Below are positions 37,689 to 46,957 of a stretch of DNA of 64,000 bases, piece by piece. Made by a program: the position numbers and the translations under genes. Source of the stretch: Thiobacillus sp. Lineage in GTDB: Bacteria > Pseudomonadota > Gammaproteobacteria > Burkholderiales > Thiobacillaceae. The notes below the pieces were generated by a model. It made no database searches. It saw only the letters and a list, made by a program, of their open reading frames with translations, and had not been told where the DNA came from. The stretch is taken from assembly GCF_030696885.1 (NCBI RefSeq), contig NZ_JAUYRI010000013.1, positions 185,152-249,151 of the forward strand. Direction: 5' to 3'. Numbering within the stretch: the stretch's first letter is position 1; each line of letters begins with the position of its first letter.

Positions 37689-39155
37689 ATGCAGAGCGCA
37701 TGCGTCACCGCGAACGCTTTCTCCCTCTACGTCGGCCCGACGGGCAGTCGAACGCTGAACTTCGCCGGCGTGTTGAGATTCCTAGCCGCGTGCGGGATCC
37801 TCCCGCTGACGGCCTGCGCCACGCTGCCCGATACCAGCCGGATCGATCAGCCTGCACGCGTCGAGCCGGTGAAATTCGAAACCATGCGCGGACCCGTTCC
37901 GCAAGGCACCAGCACCGCGATCCTGAAGAACCTAAAAAGCGAATCCGGCTCGCGCGACATCCTACAGAAGCACCTTGCGCTGGAAGAAGCGATCAATCGC
38001 GACAGTCCGCTGGTGCTGGGCAACCGGGCGGTGCTGCTGCAGGACGGCCCTGCCACCTACGAAGCGATGTTTGCCGCGATCCGAAAAGCGCGCGATCACA
38101 TCAACCTGGAAACCTACATCTTCGAGGACGGCGAAATCGGTTCCCGCTTCGCCGCGCTGCTGCTCGAAAAGCAGGCGGCGGGGGTTCAGGTGAACCTGAT
38201 CTACGACAGCGTGGGCAACCTCACCACCCCGACGGAATTCTTTGAGCGCCTGCGCGCCGGCGGCATCCAGCTGCTTGAGTTCAACCCGATCAACCCGGCC
38301 AAGCTCCGCAAGAAAGAGGAATGGCTGCTGAATAACCGCGACCACCGGAAATTGCTGATCATCGACGGCAAAACTGCTTTTCTGGGCGGCATCAACATCA
38401 GCGAGTCGTACTCGAGCGGTTCCCTCTCCAGCCCGCGCAAAAGCCGCAAAGGCGCCCCACAGGAGGCCGGCTGGCGCGACACCCACCTGCAGATCGAGGG
38501 GCCGGTGGTGGCCGAACTCCAGAAGTACTTCCTCGATACCTGGGCGCGACAACACGGGCCCGAACCGGCCAGCCGGATCTATTTTCCTCCGCTTGTCCAG
38601 CGCGGCGACGAAATCATCCGCGCCATCGGCAGCACGGCCGAGGATGACGACAGCCCTATTTACCTGACGCTGCTGTCGGCCATCGACCACGCGGAACGCA
38701 ACATCCACATCACCAATGCCTATTTCGTGCCCGACCCGCAGTTGCGACAGGCGCTGGCCGGCGCCGCCCAGCGTGGCGTCGACGTGCAGATCGTGCTACC
38801 CGGAAGAACCGATTCGTGGGCCGTGTTCCACGCCGGCCGCTCGCATTACGACGAATTGCTCGATGCCGGCGTCAAGCTCTACGAGCGAGGCGACACGATC
38901 CTGCATGCCAAGACGGCGTCGGTCGACGGTGTCTGGTCCACCGTCGGTTCGACCAATCTGGACTGGCGCAGTTTTCTGCACAACGACGAGCTGAACGCCA
39001 TCATCCTGAGCGCCGATTTTGCGCGCCAGATGGATGCCATGTTCGCCCGCGACCGCGCTGCCGCCAAAGCCATCGAGCCCGAGGAATGGAAACGCCGCTC
39101 GCCGCTGTTGCGGATTCAGGAATGGCTGGCGCGGCGTTTTGAATACTGGCTCTAG
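37689..39155 (+). CDS. phospholipase D-family cardiolipin synthase-like protein
   Basis: A protein of 488 residues. A hydrophobic N-terminus with lipobox-like LPLTAC suggests membrane attachment. Two HKD catalytic motifs are intact: HRKLLIIDGKTAFLGG and HAKTASVDGVWSTVGSTN. The family block NLETYIFEDGEIGSRFAALLLEK precedes the first. Enzymes of this type (ClsA/B/C) condense phosphatidylglycerol to cardiolipin. The start is uncertain: a TTG three codons earlier is also open. It follows the yqjDEK-like genes by 19 bases. Confidence 0.88.
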   Translation: MQSACVTANAFSLYVGPTGSRTLNFAGVLRFLAACGILPLTACATLPDTSRIDQPARVEPVKFETMRGPVPQGTSTAILKNLKSESGSRDILQKHLALEEAINRDSPLVLGNRAVLLQDGPATYEAMFAAIRKARDHINLETYIFEDGEIGSRFAALLLEKQAAGVQVNLIYDSVGNLTTPTEFFERLRAGGIQLLEFNPINPAKLRKKEEWLLNNRDHRKLLIIDGKTAFLGGINISESYSSGSLSSPRKSRKGAPQEAGWRDTHLQIEGPVVAELQKYFLDTWARQHGPEPASRIYFPPLVQRGDEIIRAIGSTAEDDDSPIYLTLLSAIDHAERNIHITNAYFVPDPQLRQALAGAAQRGVDVQIVLPGRTDSWAVFHAGRSHYDELLDAGVKLYERGDTILHAKTASVDGVWSTVGSTNLDWRSFLHNDELNAIILSADFARQMDAMFARDRAAAKAIEPEEWKRRSPLLRIQEWLARRFEYWL

Positions 39156-39224
39156 CGTGCACGCACGCAAATTCAAGGCAGTGCCTTTTCACCCGAAACA
39201 CTAACCCGAAACAGGAGAGTGAGT

Positions 39225-39806
39225 ATGAAAACGCTGATAGTCGGTCACTACGATCTGCAGGATGAGGCGGAAATCGCGGCACGGGATGTATTGCGTGCCG
39301 GATTCTCCGTCAACGAGACGAGCCTGTTCTACCTCAATCCGCAAGGGCAGCACGCGCTGCACCCGGTGGGCGGCGATGAGGACGAGTCGGCGGGGACGCA
39401 CGATGCCCAGTCCGGCGCCGTGCGCGGTGCGGCCGGCGGCGCGGGCGCCGGTGTCCTGGTCGGCGCGGCCACGATCCCCGTTCTGGGCCCGGCCGGCCCC
39501 CTGCTGGGCGCTGCCGTAGGCGCTTACGCCGGTTCGCTGGTCGGCGCGCTGAACAAGATGGAAGAACCCCCCGAGACGGGCGCCGACACTATGCACGATA
39601 GTGACCACAACACGGCCGACGCCGAGAACGAGGCGCGCAAGTCGGGCTACCTGCTGGCGGTGGCCGTCAACACGCCGACGGAACGCAAGTACGCGATCGA
39701 GATTCTGGGTGAACGTGCCCATCTGCTGGAAGAAGCGGAAGGCAATCTTCAAAACGGGGATTGGACCGACTTCGATCCGCTGGCGCCCGGCAAAGTCATC
39801 CGCTGA
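39225..39806 (+). CDS. glycine-zipper stress-type protein
   Basis: A protein of 193 residues. A soluble N-terminal part (KTLIVGHYDLQDEAEIAARDVLRAGF) resembles the ferredoxin-like module of general stress protein 17M. A glycine-zipper membrane stretch (AAGGAGAGVLVGAATIPVLG and PLLGAAVGAYAGSLVGAL) follows, then a second soluble part (YLLAVAVNTPTERKYAIEILGERAHLLEEAEG). AGGAGA six bases before the ATG fixes the start. Function unknown. The gene at 46282-46833 has the same soluble-zipper-soluble plan. Confidence 0.75.
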   Translation: MKTLIVGHYDLQDEAEIAARDVLRAGFSVNETSLFYLNPQGQHALHPVGGDEDESAGTHDAQSGAVRGAAGGAGAGVLVGAATIPVLGPAGPLLGAAVGAYAGSLVGALNKMEEPPETGADTMHDSDHNTADAENEARKSGYLLAVAVNTPTERKYAIEILGERAHLLEEAEGNLQNGDWTDFDPLAPGKVIR

Positions 39807-40008
39807 TGTCCCAGCCGTAGCGTCGATCGGTTGAATCCGCACGATCGTCCGGACAGCGCGCGCCCTGTCCCCTTGTCTTCGGACGTGTCCTACACCCGAT
39901 TGGAGTCAGGGCTGACTGCGCGCCGCGGTTCGCCGGCCTACGATTGAATACATCACACTGGCCAAGACAAGGCGGAATGCATTTTCGATCCAATGCCATG
40001 AGGATGTC

Positions 40009-40701
40009 ATGAAGACCCCACTTCCCCGTTCCAGACCCTGCATCAATTGGTCGCTCATGCTGGGAATCCTCCTGATTGCCTGTGCCAGTCTGGGGCTGAA
40101 TCCGGCGCATGCAGACAGCCGTGCCGGCGCCACACTCGCGCAGCAAGGCGGGTCCGGCATCAGCGCGTGCGTGTCGTGCCATGGCGCACGCGGCGAAGGG
40201 CAAGCGGCAACGGGCTTTCCACGGCTGGCCGGCCAGCCGCAGGCCTACCTGCTCAGGCAAATGCAGGCGTTTGCCGATGGCACACGCAAGAACCCGATGA
40301 TGGAACCGATCGCCCGCGCACTCAGCGCGCAGCAGATGCGCGATCTCGCTGATCACTATGCCGGCCTGCCGGGTTGGAGCGCACCCGTGAAAACCGGCTC
40401 GCCCGATCCGGCCGCTGCGCCCGGGCCGCGGCTGGCCACGGCAGGCAACTGGGACAAGGAGATTCCCGCCTGCTTTGCCTGCCATGGTCCGGGCGGGGCT
40501 GGCATCGCCCCGCATTTCCCCGCCATCACCGGGCAGCCGCGCGCCTATACCCGAACACAATTGAAAGCCTGGCAGGCGGGCACCCGCAGCAACGATTCCC
40601 AGGGGCTGATGAAGTCCGTCGCAGACAGGATGACGGATGCGGACATTGAGGCCGTCAGCCTGTATCTCGAAAACCCCGCCGCCACCGGAAGGAGCGAATG
40701 A
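40009..40701 (+). CDS. tsdB: diheme c-type cytochrome, TsdB-like electron acceptor
   Basis: A protein of 230 residues with a signal peptide ending near AHA and two class I cytochrome c domains. The haem sites are CVSCH (54-58) and CFACH (155-159). Each domain has the c4-type FPRLAGQPQAYL / FPAITGQPRAYT block and distal methionines (NPMMEPIA; GLMKSVADRM). Such c4 cytochromes encoded just before tsdA are called TsdB and take electrons from thiosulfate dehydrogenase to the terminal oxidase. Its stop overlaps the tsdA start. Confidence 0.88.
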   Translation: MKTPLPRSRPCINWSLMLGILLIACASLGLNPAHADSRAGATLAQQGGSGISACVSCHGARGEGQAATGFPRLAGQPQAYLLRQMQAFADGTRKNPMMEPIARALSAQQMRDLADHYAGLPGWSAPVKTGSPDPAAAPGPRLATAGNWDKEIPACFACHGPGGAGIAPHFPAITGQPRAYTRTQLKAWQAGTRSNDSQGLMKSVADRMTDADIEAVSLYLENPAATGRSE

Positions 40702-41678
40702 TGCCCATCTGGTTAAGGACATGGATTCAAGGCATGAAGCAGACCGGCCGATTCCATCCTTCGTGGATACTGCTGGTGGTCCTGACCACGCTGGTGGTGG
40801 CCGGCATCGTCTGGATTCCCACCCAGATGGTTTCGAAGACACAACCGGAGTCCCTAGCGGATGCCCGGGCCGTGCCCGCCTCCAACACGCCTGCGTCCGC
40901 GACGGAAGAAGAATCCGCAGCCGCCAAAAAAACCCACGCGCCTGCCGGGGCGTCCCTTGCCTCGGCCACGGCCGACTTCACGCCACCTGACATCGATGAC
41001 CTGCCGGACGGCGACTTCGGCGATGCGGTGCGGCTGGGCCGGAATATTTTCAATGACACGCAAACCTATGCGCGTGCGTATGTCGGCAACGGCCTCAATT
41101 GCGTCAACTGTCACCTCGATGCCGGCCGCAAGGCCGATTCGGGCCCCTTGTGGGCGGCCTTCGGCATGTTCCCGACGTATCGCGAAAAGAACAGCCAGGT
41201 GAATACCTACGAGGACCGCCTCGCGGGCTGCTTCCGTTTCAGCATGAACGGCAAGGAGCCGCCGCGGGGCAGCAAGGAACTCGTCGCCCTGATGAGCTAC
41301 AGCTACTGGATGTCCCGCGGCGCGCCGATCGGCGTCGAACTCAAGGGACGCGGCTATCCCAAGCTGGCGGCGCCGGCGCAGCCAGCCGATACAGCACGCG
41401 GCAAAAAAATCTACGAAGCCAACTGCGCAATCTGCCACGGCGCCGATGGGCTGGGCACACGCTTGAGCGATGGGCGCTATGCCTTTCCGCCGCTGTGGGG
41501 CGACGATTCCTTCAATGCCGGCGCCGGCATGACCCAGGTTCACAATGCGGCCGCATTCATCCGGGCCAACATGCCGCTGGGCCAGGGCAATACGCTGACG
41601 GAACAGGAAGCCTGGGACGTGGCGAAATTCATGAACAGCCACCCCCGCCCCGCCGATCCTCGGCGAGCGAAATCCTGA
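40698..41678 (+). CDS. tsdA: diheme thiosulfate dehydrogenase
   Basis: A protein of 326 residues with an uncleaved N-terminal membrane anchor (about 23-41). The first haem site CVNCH (135-139) lies in GNGLNCVNCHLDAGRKADSGPLW. Cys178 in RLAGCFRFSMNG matches the unusual cysteine ligand of the active-site haem. The second site CAICH (243-247) is followed by PPLWGDDSFNAGAGM with ligand-region Met278. TsdA oxidises two thiosulfates to tetrathionate in the periplasm. GGAAGGAG upstream supports the start, and the following ATG is also possible. It is 21 bases before ku. Confidence 0.92.
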   Translation: MMPIWLRTWIQGMKQTGRFHPSWILLVVLTTLVVAGIVWIPTQMVSKTQPESLADARAVPASNTPASATEEESAAAKKTHAPAGASLASATADFTPPDIDDLPDGDFGDAVRLGRNIFNDTQTYARAYVGNGLNCVNCHLDAGRKADSGPLWAAFGMFPTYREKNSQVNTYEDRLAGCFRFSMNGKEPPRGSKELVALMSYSYWMSRGAPIGVELKGRGYPKLAAPAQPADTARGKKIYEANCAICHGADGLGTRLSDGRYAFPPLWGDDSFNAGAGMTQVHNAAAFIRANMPLGQGNTLTEQEAWDVAKFMNSHPRPADPRRAKS

Positions 41679-41699
41679 CGCCAATACAGGTCTGAACCC

Positions 41700-42605
41700 A
41701 TGGCAACTCAACCCCGTACCCTGTGGAAAGGCGCAATCAGCTTTGGGCTGGTGCATATTCCGGTTGCGCTCTATTCCGCCACCTCCGAGCTGAGCCTCGA
41801 CTTTGACTGGCTGGACAAGCGCAGCATGGACCCGGTCGGCTACAAGCGCATCAACAAACGAACCGGCAAGGAAATCGCCAAGGAAAATATCGTCAAGGGC
41901 ATCGAGCACGAGGATGGTCAGTATGTCGTGCTGTCGCCTGATGAGATCGAAGCGGCCTATCCGAAAACGACGCAGTCGATCGAAATCGAGACCTTCATTC
42001 CGGCCGCGGACATTCCCTTCATTTATCTTGATCGGCCCTACTACGTCGGACCGATCAACAAGGGCGCCAAGGTGTATGCCCTGTTGCGGGAAATCCTGCG
42101 CAAGCAACACAAGGTCGCCATCGCTCGCGTGGTCATCCAGACCCGGCAGCATCTCGCCGCGCTGATTCCCTACGGTCCCGTGCTGGTGTTGAACCTGTTG
42201 CGCTGGGGCGATGAAATCCGCAGCTTCGAGTCTCTGACGCTGCCCGACGAAGGGGTGAAGGCCGCCGGGCTGAGCGACAAAGAGATGCGGATGGGCGAGC
42301 AGCTGGTCGAGGACATGAGCGAAGCGTGGGACCCCGAGGCGTCGCGCGATTCGTTCAAGACCCAGATCCTTCAGCTGGTGGAAGCGAAGGCGAAGGCCGG
42401 CGAGCTGGAATCCATCACCCAGATCGAGCCTGCCGAAAGCGAGCCGGCGGGCGCCACGATCTATGATCTGACCGAACTGCTGCAGCGCAGTCTCGACAAC
42501 AAGGCGAAGGCGAAGCCGGCATCCCGGACCAAGGCAGCGTCCGCCAAGGCAAAGACCGCGTCCAAACCGCCGGCCAAGGCGCCGGGAAAACGAAAAGCCG
42601 CGTGA
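41700..42605 (+). CDS. ku: non-homologous end-joining protein Ku
   Basis: A protein of 301 residues. The bacterial Ku core starts LWKGAISFGLVHIPVALYSAT, with YKRINKRTGKEIAKENIVKGIEHEDGQYVVL, YLDRPYYVGPINKGAKVYALLREIL and FESLTLPDEG. The C-terminal extension (about 265-301) is rich in Lys, Ala and Pro, the basic tail that helps DNA bridging and LigD recruitment. It dimerises around broken DNA ends. It is followed by ligD after three bases and preceded closely by tsdA. Confidence 0.96.
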   Translation: MATQPRTLWKGAISFGLVHIPVALYSATSELSLDFDWLDKRSMDPVGYKRINKRTGKEIAKENIVKGIEHEDGQYVVLSPDEIEAAYPKTTQSIEIETFIPAADIPFIYLDRPYYVGPINKGAKVYALLREILRKQHKVAIARVVIQTRQHLAALIPYGPVLVLNLLRWGDEIRSFESLTLPDEGVKAAGLSDKEMRMGEQLVEDMSEAWDPEASRDSFKTQILQLVEAKAKAGELESITQIEPAESEPAGATIYDLTELLQRSLDNKAKAKPASRTKAASAKAKTASKPPAKAPGKRKAA

Positions 42606-42608
42606 GCG

Positions 42609-45104
42609 ATGTCGACCTCCGACCCGCTGGCCGCCTACAAATCCAAGCGCAATTTCTCGATCAGCCAGGAACCCGAGGCGGGGGGGCAGGCCAACGCGGC
42701 GGCACGCACCTTTGTGATCCAGAAGCATTGGGCGACACGCCTGCACTACGACTTCAGGCTCGAGCTGGATGGCAGCATGAAAAGCTGGGCCATCCCCAAA
42801 GGGCCCAGTCTCGATCCGCGTGAGAAGCGCATGGCCGTCCAGGTGGAAGACCATCCCATTGCGTACAACGCATTTGAAGGCGAGATCCCGCCGAAGCAGT
42901 ATGGCGCCGGTCGGGTCATCATCTGGGACCGCGGCATCTGGGTGCCGCTGGGGGATCCCCGCCAGTCGTACAAACAGGGCAACCTGAAGTTCGAGTTGCA
43001 CGGCCACAAGCTCCACGGCAGATGGGCGCTGATCCGCATGAAGGCCAAAGGCGAAAAGAAGGAATCGTGGCTGCTGATCAAGGAAAAGGACGCCCATGCG
43101 AGGCCTGCCCAGGAATACACCATCGTCGATGCCCTGCCCGACAGTGTCGCCAGCCTGCCGCCGCCGTCAGCGCAGGAGAACAAGTCCTCTGCCGCCCGCT
43201 CGCGTGCCCGGTCGTCATCGCCGCAACTTCCGGCAGGCGCGGTCAAGGCCCGGCTTCCCGCCACACTCACCCCTCAGCTCGCCACGCTGGCGGACTCGCC
43301 GCCCGGCAACCCGGATGCATGGATCCACGAAATCAAATTCGACGGCTACCGCCTGCTTGCCCGCATCGGAAAACAGAGCATTCGTCTATTCACGCGCAAT
43401 GGGCATGACTGGAGCCACAAGCTGCAGCCGCTGGTCGCGGCCCTGAAGACCATGGACCTGGCACCCGGCTGGCTCGATGGCGAGATTGTGGTGCAGGATG
43501 CTCACGGCAAGCCTGATTTCCAGGCGCTTCAGAATGCGTTTGAAGAGGCCCGGCCGGACGCCATCATCTATTACCTGTTCGATGTGCCGTTCTATGCGGG
43601 CTTTGATCTTCGCAGCGTGCCGCTGATCGAGCGCAAGAACTTCCTTGCTGCGCTCCTGGGCCCGTCCCGTTCCGGTGCCATACGCTACAGCGAAACCCAC
43701 GTTGCACCTGCGCGCGACATGCTGGCGTCGGCCTGTCAAATGGGCCTCGAAGGGATCATCGCGAAGCGGCGCGATTCGGCCTATGTGTCCCGCAGGTCGA
43801 GCGACTGGCTCAAGCTCAAATGCACGCAGCGGCAAGAATTCGTGATCGGCGGCTATACGGATCCGCAAGGCAGCCGCAGCGGAATCGGCGCGCTGCTGCT
43901 CGGGGTGTACGACAACGACGGCGGCCTGTCCTATGCCGGCAAAGTGGGCACCGGCTTCGATCGAAAAACCCTGAATGATCTGAAGCAGCGGCTCACTGCC
44001 CTGGTGCGCGCCACCAGCCCGTTTTCCGGGCACACGTCGATGGACGGCAAGGCGCACTGGGTCAGCCCGAAGCTGGTCGCTGAAGTGTCGTTCGGGGAAT
44101 GGACCCGGACCGGGCACGTTCGACATTCGGTTTTTCAGGGGCTGCGGCTCGACAAGGCGGCGCAATCCGTCGTACGGGAATCGCCCCAGACCGTGGCGCC
44201 TGCGAACCCGCTGCCGCGGAGTGTCAAGATCTCCCACCCCGATCGCGTCATCGATGCCTCAACGGCCGCCACCAAGCGGGGCGTGGTCGAGTTTTATCAG
44301 CGGGTGTCGGGATTGCTGATGGACCATCTCAAGGGACGGCCCGTGTCGCTGGTCAGAGCACCGGATGGTATTGCGGGCCAGCTGTTCTTTCAGAAGCATC
44401 TAGAATCGGCGCAAATGCCGGGGATCAAGCCACTGGATCCCGCCCTCGATCCGGGTCATGCACCTTTGCTCGAGGTCGCCCGGCCCGAAGGCCTGCTCGC
44501 GGCCGCGCAGATGAACGTGCTCGAATTCCATACCTGGAATGCCCATCGGACGAACATCGGCAAACCCGATCGCATGACGTTCGACCTCGACCCCGGCGAG
44601 GGCACGGCGTGGACGCTGGTGCAGGAAGCCGCCCATCTGTTGCGCGCGTTCCTGGACCAGCTCGGGCTGGTGTCGTTCATCAAGACCAGCGGCGGCAAGG
44701 GACTGCATATCGTTGTGCCGCTCAAGCGCCTGCACGACTGGGATACCGTCAAGGGATTTTCCCAGGCCATCGTCCAGCATATGGCCGCCACGCTGCCGCA
44801 ACGCTTCACGTCCAAAAGTGGGCCGCGCAATCGTGTCGGCCGGATTTTCATCGACTACCTACGCAATGGCTTCGGCGCGACCACCGTGTCGGCGTGGTCG
44901 CTGCGCGCGCGCCCCGGCCTCGGGGTTTCGGTGCCGGTCGAATGGGCGGAACTCGACACGCTGACCCACGCCGCACACTGGACCCTTGCCAATATCGATT
45001 CGCGACTGGCGATCGGCAACGCCCCCTGGAAAGCCTACCCGGCATCGATCCAGAGTCTGCGGGGCGCCATCAAGGTCCTCGGCTACGCACCCCCAAAAAC
45101 ATAG
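42609..45104 (+). CDS. ligD: multifunctional ATP-dependent DNA ligase LigD
   Basis: A protein of 831 residues with domains in phosphoesterase-ligase-polymerase order. The phosphoesterase part (about 1-170) has HWATRLHYDFRLELDG and the histidine-rich metal site. The ligase (about 220-530) has EIKFDGYRLLARI with the adenylated lysine, DGEIVV and GLEGIIAKRRDSAY. The primase-polymerase (about 545-830) has FDLDPGEGTAW with paired aspartates and FIKTSGGKGLHIVVPL. It processes and seals ends held by Ku. The order is that of Pseudomonas LigD. Confidence 0.96.
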   Translation: MSTSDPLAAYKSKRNFSISQEPEAGGQANAAARTFVIQKHWATRLHYDFRLELDGSMKSWAIPKGPSLDPREKRMAVQVEDHPIAYNAFEGEIPPKQYGAGRVIIWDRGIWVPLGDPRQSYKQGNLKFELHGHKLHGRWALIRMKAKGEKKESWLLIKEKDAHARPAQEYTIVDALPDSVASLPPPSAQENKSSAARSRARSSSPQLPAGAVKARLPATLTPQLATLADSPPGNPDAWIHEIKFDGYRLLARIGKQSIRLFTRNGHDWSHKLQPLVAALKTMDLAPGWLDGEIVVQDAHGKPDFQALQNAFEEARPDAIIYYLFDVPFYAGFDLRSVPLIERKNFLAALLGPSRSGAIRYSETHVAPARDMLASACQMGLEGIIAKRRDSAYVSRRSSDWLKLKCTQRQEFVIGGYTDPQGSRSGIGALLLGVYDNDGGLSYAGKVGTGFDRKTLNDLKQRLTALVRATSPFSGHTSMDGKAHWVSPKLVAEVSFGEWTRTGHVRHSVFQGLRLDKAAQSVVRESPQTVAPANPLPRSVKISHPDRVIDASTAATKRGVVEFYQRVSGLLMDHLKGRPVSLVRAPDGIAGQLFFQKHLESAQMPGIKPLDPALDPGHAPLLEVARPEGLLAAAQMNVLEFHTWNAHRTNIGKPDRMTFDLDPGEGTAWTLVQEAAHLLRAFLDQLGLVSFIKTSGGKGLHIVVPLKRLHDWDTVKGFSQAIVQHMAATLPQRFTSKSGPRNRVGRIFIDYLRNGFGATTVSAWSLRARPGLGVSVPVEWAELDTLTHAAHWTLANIDSRLAIGNAPWKAYPASIQSLRGAIKVLGYAPPKT

Positions 45105-45238
45105 GCGTTGTCTGACACCAAGTTGAGACAAACGCCATTGAGATAGACCACCGCACGCAGTCAAATAGCCGGACGACCCCTGGCTTCCAGCCTAGGGTTG
45201 TCGACCCTCCGTAAACCTGCCATTCGAAAGGAATGACC

Positions 45239-45721
45239 ATGACCACAGCAAAACAGAAAGACGCCTGCGACCTGCTTGATGCCGATCACAAGGCCGTCAA
45301 GAAGATGTTCAACGAATTCGAGGAACTGACCGAGTCGCGCGGCAATACCCGTGAAAAGAAGCGCCAGCTGGCTGAAAAAATCTGCCTGGAACTGACGGTG
45401 CACGCGCAGATCGAGGAGGAGATTTTTTATCCCGCGATCCGCAAGGCCATCAAGGACGAGCTGATGATGAACGAAGCGGAAGTCGAACACATGAGCGCCA
45501 AGGATCTGATCGCCCAGATCCAGGAAATGGATGCGGCAGACCCCATGTTTGATGCCAAGGTGACGGTGCTGGGCGAATACATCGACCACCACGTCAAGGA
45601 GGAGCGCAACGAGATGTTCCCGAAAGCCCGTGCAACCAAGGTGGACCTGGTCAAGATGCGCGACGCGCTCCAGTCGCGCAAGGAAGAACTGATGGGCGGC
45701 CTCGAGCAGGCCGCGGCCTGA
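45239..45721 (+). CDS. hemerythrin HHE-domain protein
   Basis: A four-helix protein of 160 residues: DLLDADHKAVKKMFNEFEEL, KICLELTVHAQIEEEIFYPAIRKAI, and EYIDHHVKEERNEMFPKARA provide the His/Glu ligands of a di-iron site. Related proteins sense or buffer oxygen, nitric oxide or iron. AAGG seven bases before the second ATG favours this start over the ATG two codons earlier. It lies alone between ligD and the DUF421 gene. Confidence 0.9.
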   Translation: MTTAKQKDACDLLDADHKAVKKMFNEFEELTESRGNTREKKRQLAEKICLELTVHAQIEEEIFYPAIRKAIKDELMMNEAEVEHMSAKDLIAQIQEMDAADPMFDAKVTVLGEYIDHHVKEERNEMFPKARATKVDLVKMRDALQSRKEELMGGLEQAAA

Positions 45722-45766
45722 CGAGCGGGAGGAGTAGAGGCCCGTGCCTCTACCCCTTCACGCGCG

Positions 45767-46261
45767 CTACTTCGAGCCCCATTGGATCACGCTGATGCGG
45801 CCGTTTCCTTCCAGGAAGCACTGCTTCACGTCTTCCACGCCATCGACGCCTTTCTCACGCAATTGCGCCAGCAGTTCCTCTTCCTGGATTTTTTCCCGCT
45901 GCATGTTCCGCTTCTGCAAGCGACCGTCCCTGATCAACAGCAGAGGCGCTGGACGGAGCAGCCTCCGCAGCGCAGGCACCCTGTAACTGAGCCAACCCAC
46001 TAAGTAATCCCACAAAACTATTGTGGTGACGAGGACCGCCCCCTCGGTGAACGAGCGATATTCGCTGGACATCGCGTTCCCTGCGGCATCGGCGATCAGG
46101 ACCACGACCAGAAGATCGGAAATGCCGATATCCCCAGCCTCGCGCCGGAGAATCCGCAACAGTAAGAAAAGAAACAGGTAAACCAAAGTGCCGCGCAATA
46201 CCACCTCGCCGAGGGGCAGGGTCGGCACGAAGAGTGCATTCCAGTCAATGTCGCTGCCCAT
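45767..46261 (-). CDS. DUF421 (YetF-like) membrane protein
   Basis: A protein of 164 residues. Three N-terminal membrane helices (VVLRGTLVYLFLFLLLRIL; ISDLLVVVLIADAAGNA; VLVTTIVLWDYLVGWLSY) are followed by a soluble DUF421 domain with LRPAPLLLIRDGRLQKRNMQREKIQEEELLAQLREKGVDGVEDV. YetF-type proteins are of unknown function; some are spore- or stress-related. The C-terminal half is short compared with Bacillus YetF. Confidence 0.9.
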   Translation of the reverse strand: MGSDIDWNALFVPTLPLGEVVLRGTLVYLFLFLLLRILRREAGDIGISDLLVVVLIADAAGNAMSSEYRSFTEGAVLVTTIVLWDYLVGWLSYRVPALRRLLRPAPLLLIRDGRLQKRNMQREKIQEEELLAQLREKGVDGVEDVKQCFLEGNGRISVIQWGSK

Positions 46262-46281
46262 GGCTGGATGCCCCGCGTCGT

Positions 46282-46833
46282 TTACAGACTGCGCACCACG
46301 CGCACGCTGCGCGCGCGCAATTCACGCATCGCCACGTCGATCTGGCGCTGCGTGAGCGGGTGGATGACCAGCGCCCAGCGTCCACGCCGCACGGCCCGGC
46401 GTACCGCGGAAATCACCCGATAGTGATCGGGACGCGCAGTCATCAAACCGCCGAAAAGCAGTCCGCCAATGCCGCCAAAAAACAGCATGGCCACCAGGCT
46501 CATCCCCGGCGTGCTCTCGACCGCGACGTTGCCCATGGCGCGAAAGACCAGGTAAAGCAGCGCGCCGGCAATGACCCCGGCAATGCCGAACACCACATGT
46601 GCGCGGATCAGGGTGCGCCAGATGCCGGCCTGCTCAGGTTCCAGCTTGCGGGAAAACGCAGGGCTGCTGCTCGCAGCGCCGTCAGGCGGCCCGACCAGAT
46701 ACACCTGCGGGTCATCCAGGCCCGCAGCCTGCTTGAGCTTGTCCGCGACGGACTCCGCCAGGCTCTTACTGGCAAAAACGCCCGCGATCTTGGTCAATGA
46801 TCGTTCGCCGAATATCAGTTGTTTGATTCTCAT
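46282..46833 (-). CDS. unrecognised membrane protein with glycine-zipper helices
   Basis: A protein of 183 residues. A soluble start (TKIAGVFASKSLAESVADKLKQAAGLDDPQVYLVGP) is followed by two hydrophobic stretches (VVFGIAGVIAGALLYLVF and SLVAMLFFGGIGGLLFGGLM). The basic soluble end is RWALVIHPLTQRQIDVAMRELRARSVRVVRSL. ATG 46833 begins the conserved-looking part. The two soluble ends could pair as a split ferredoxin-like fold across the membrane. Same plan as 39225-39806. Function unknown. Confidence 0.75.
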   Translation of the reverse strand: MRIKQLIFGERSLTKIAGVFASKSLAESVADKLKQAAGLDDPQVYLVGPPDGAASSSPAFSRKLEPEQAGIWRTLIRAHVVFGIAGVIAGALLYLVFRAMGNVAVESTPGMSLVAMLFFGGIGGLLFGGLMTARPDHYRVISAVRRAVRRGRWALVIHPLTQRQIDVAMRELRARSVRVVRSL

Positions 46834-46867
46834 GGTATGTCCTTTCCAAATACGGCATCCACTGCAA

Positions 46868-46901
46868 AGCCGCGGCACCGACCCATGTCGATGCCGCGGC
46901 T
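46868..46901 (-). terminator. hairpin after csbD
   Basis: A perfect 10-bp stem AGCCGCGGCA / TGCCGCGGCT with a 14-base loop lies between csbD and the next minus-strand gene. TTTG follows on the minus strand, so termination would be weak or Rho-assisted. Confidence 0.5.
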
Positions 46902-46957
46902 GGCGGTCACACTGCTCGAATTGTCCGAGTCCGCCTCAGCCGCGCTGGGCCGGTAAC

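Noticed and set aside
40854..43097. 747-codon minus-strand frame opposite tsdA, ku and ligD
   Set aside because: Three confidently identified plus-strand genes occupy the same DNA. The translation is arginine-, glycine- and valine-rich shadow sequence.
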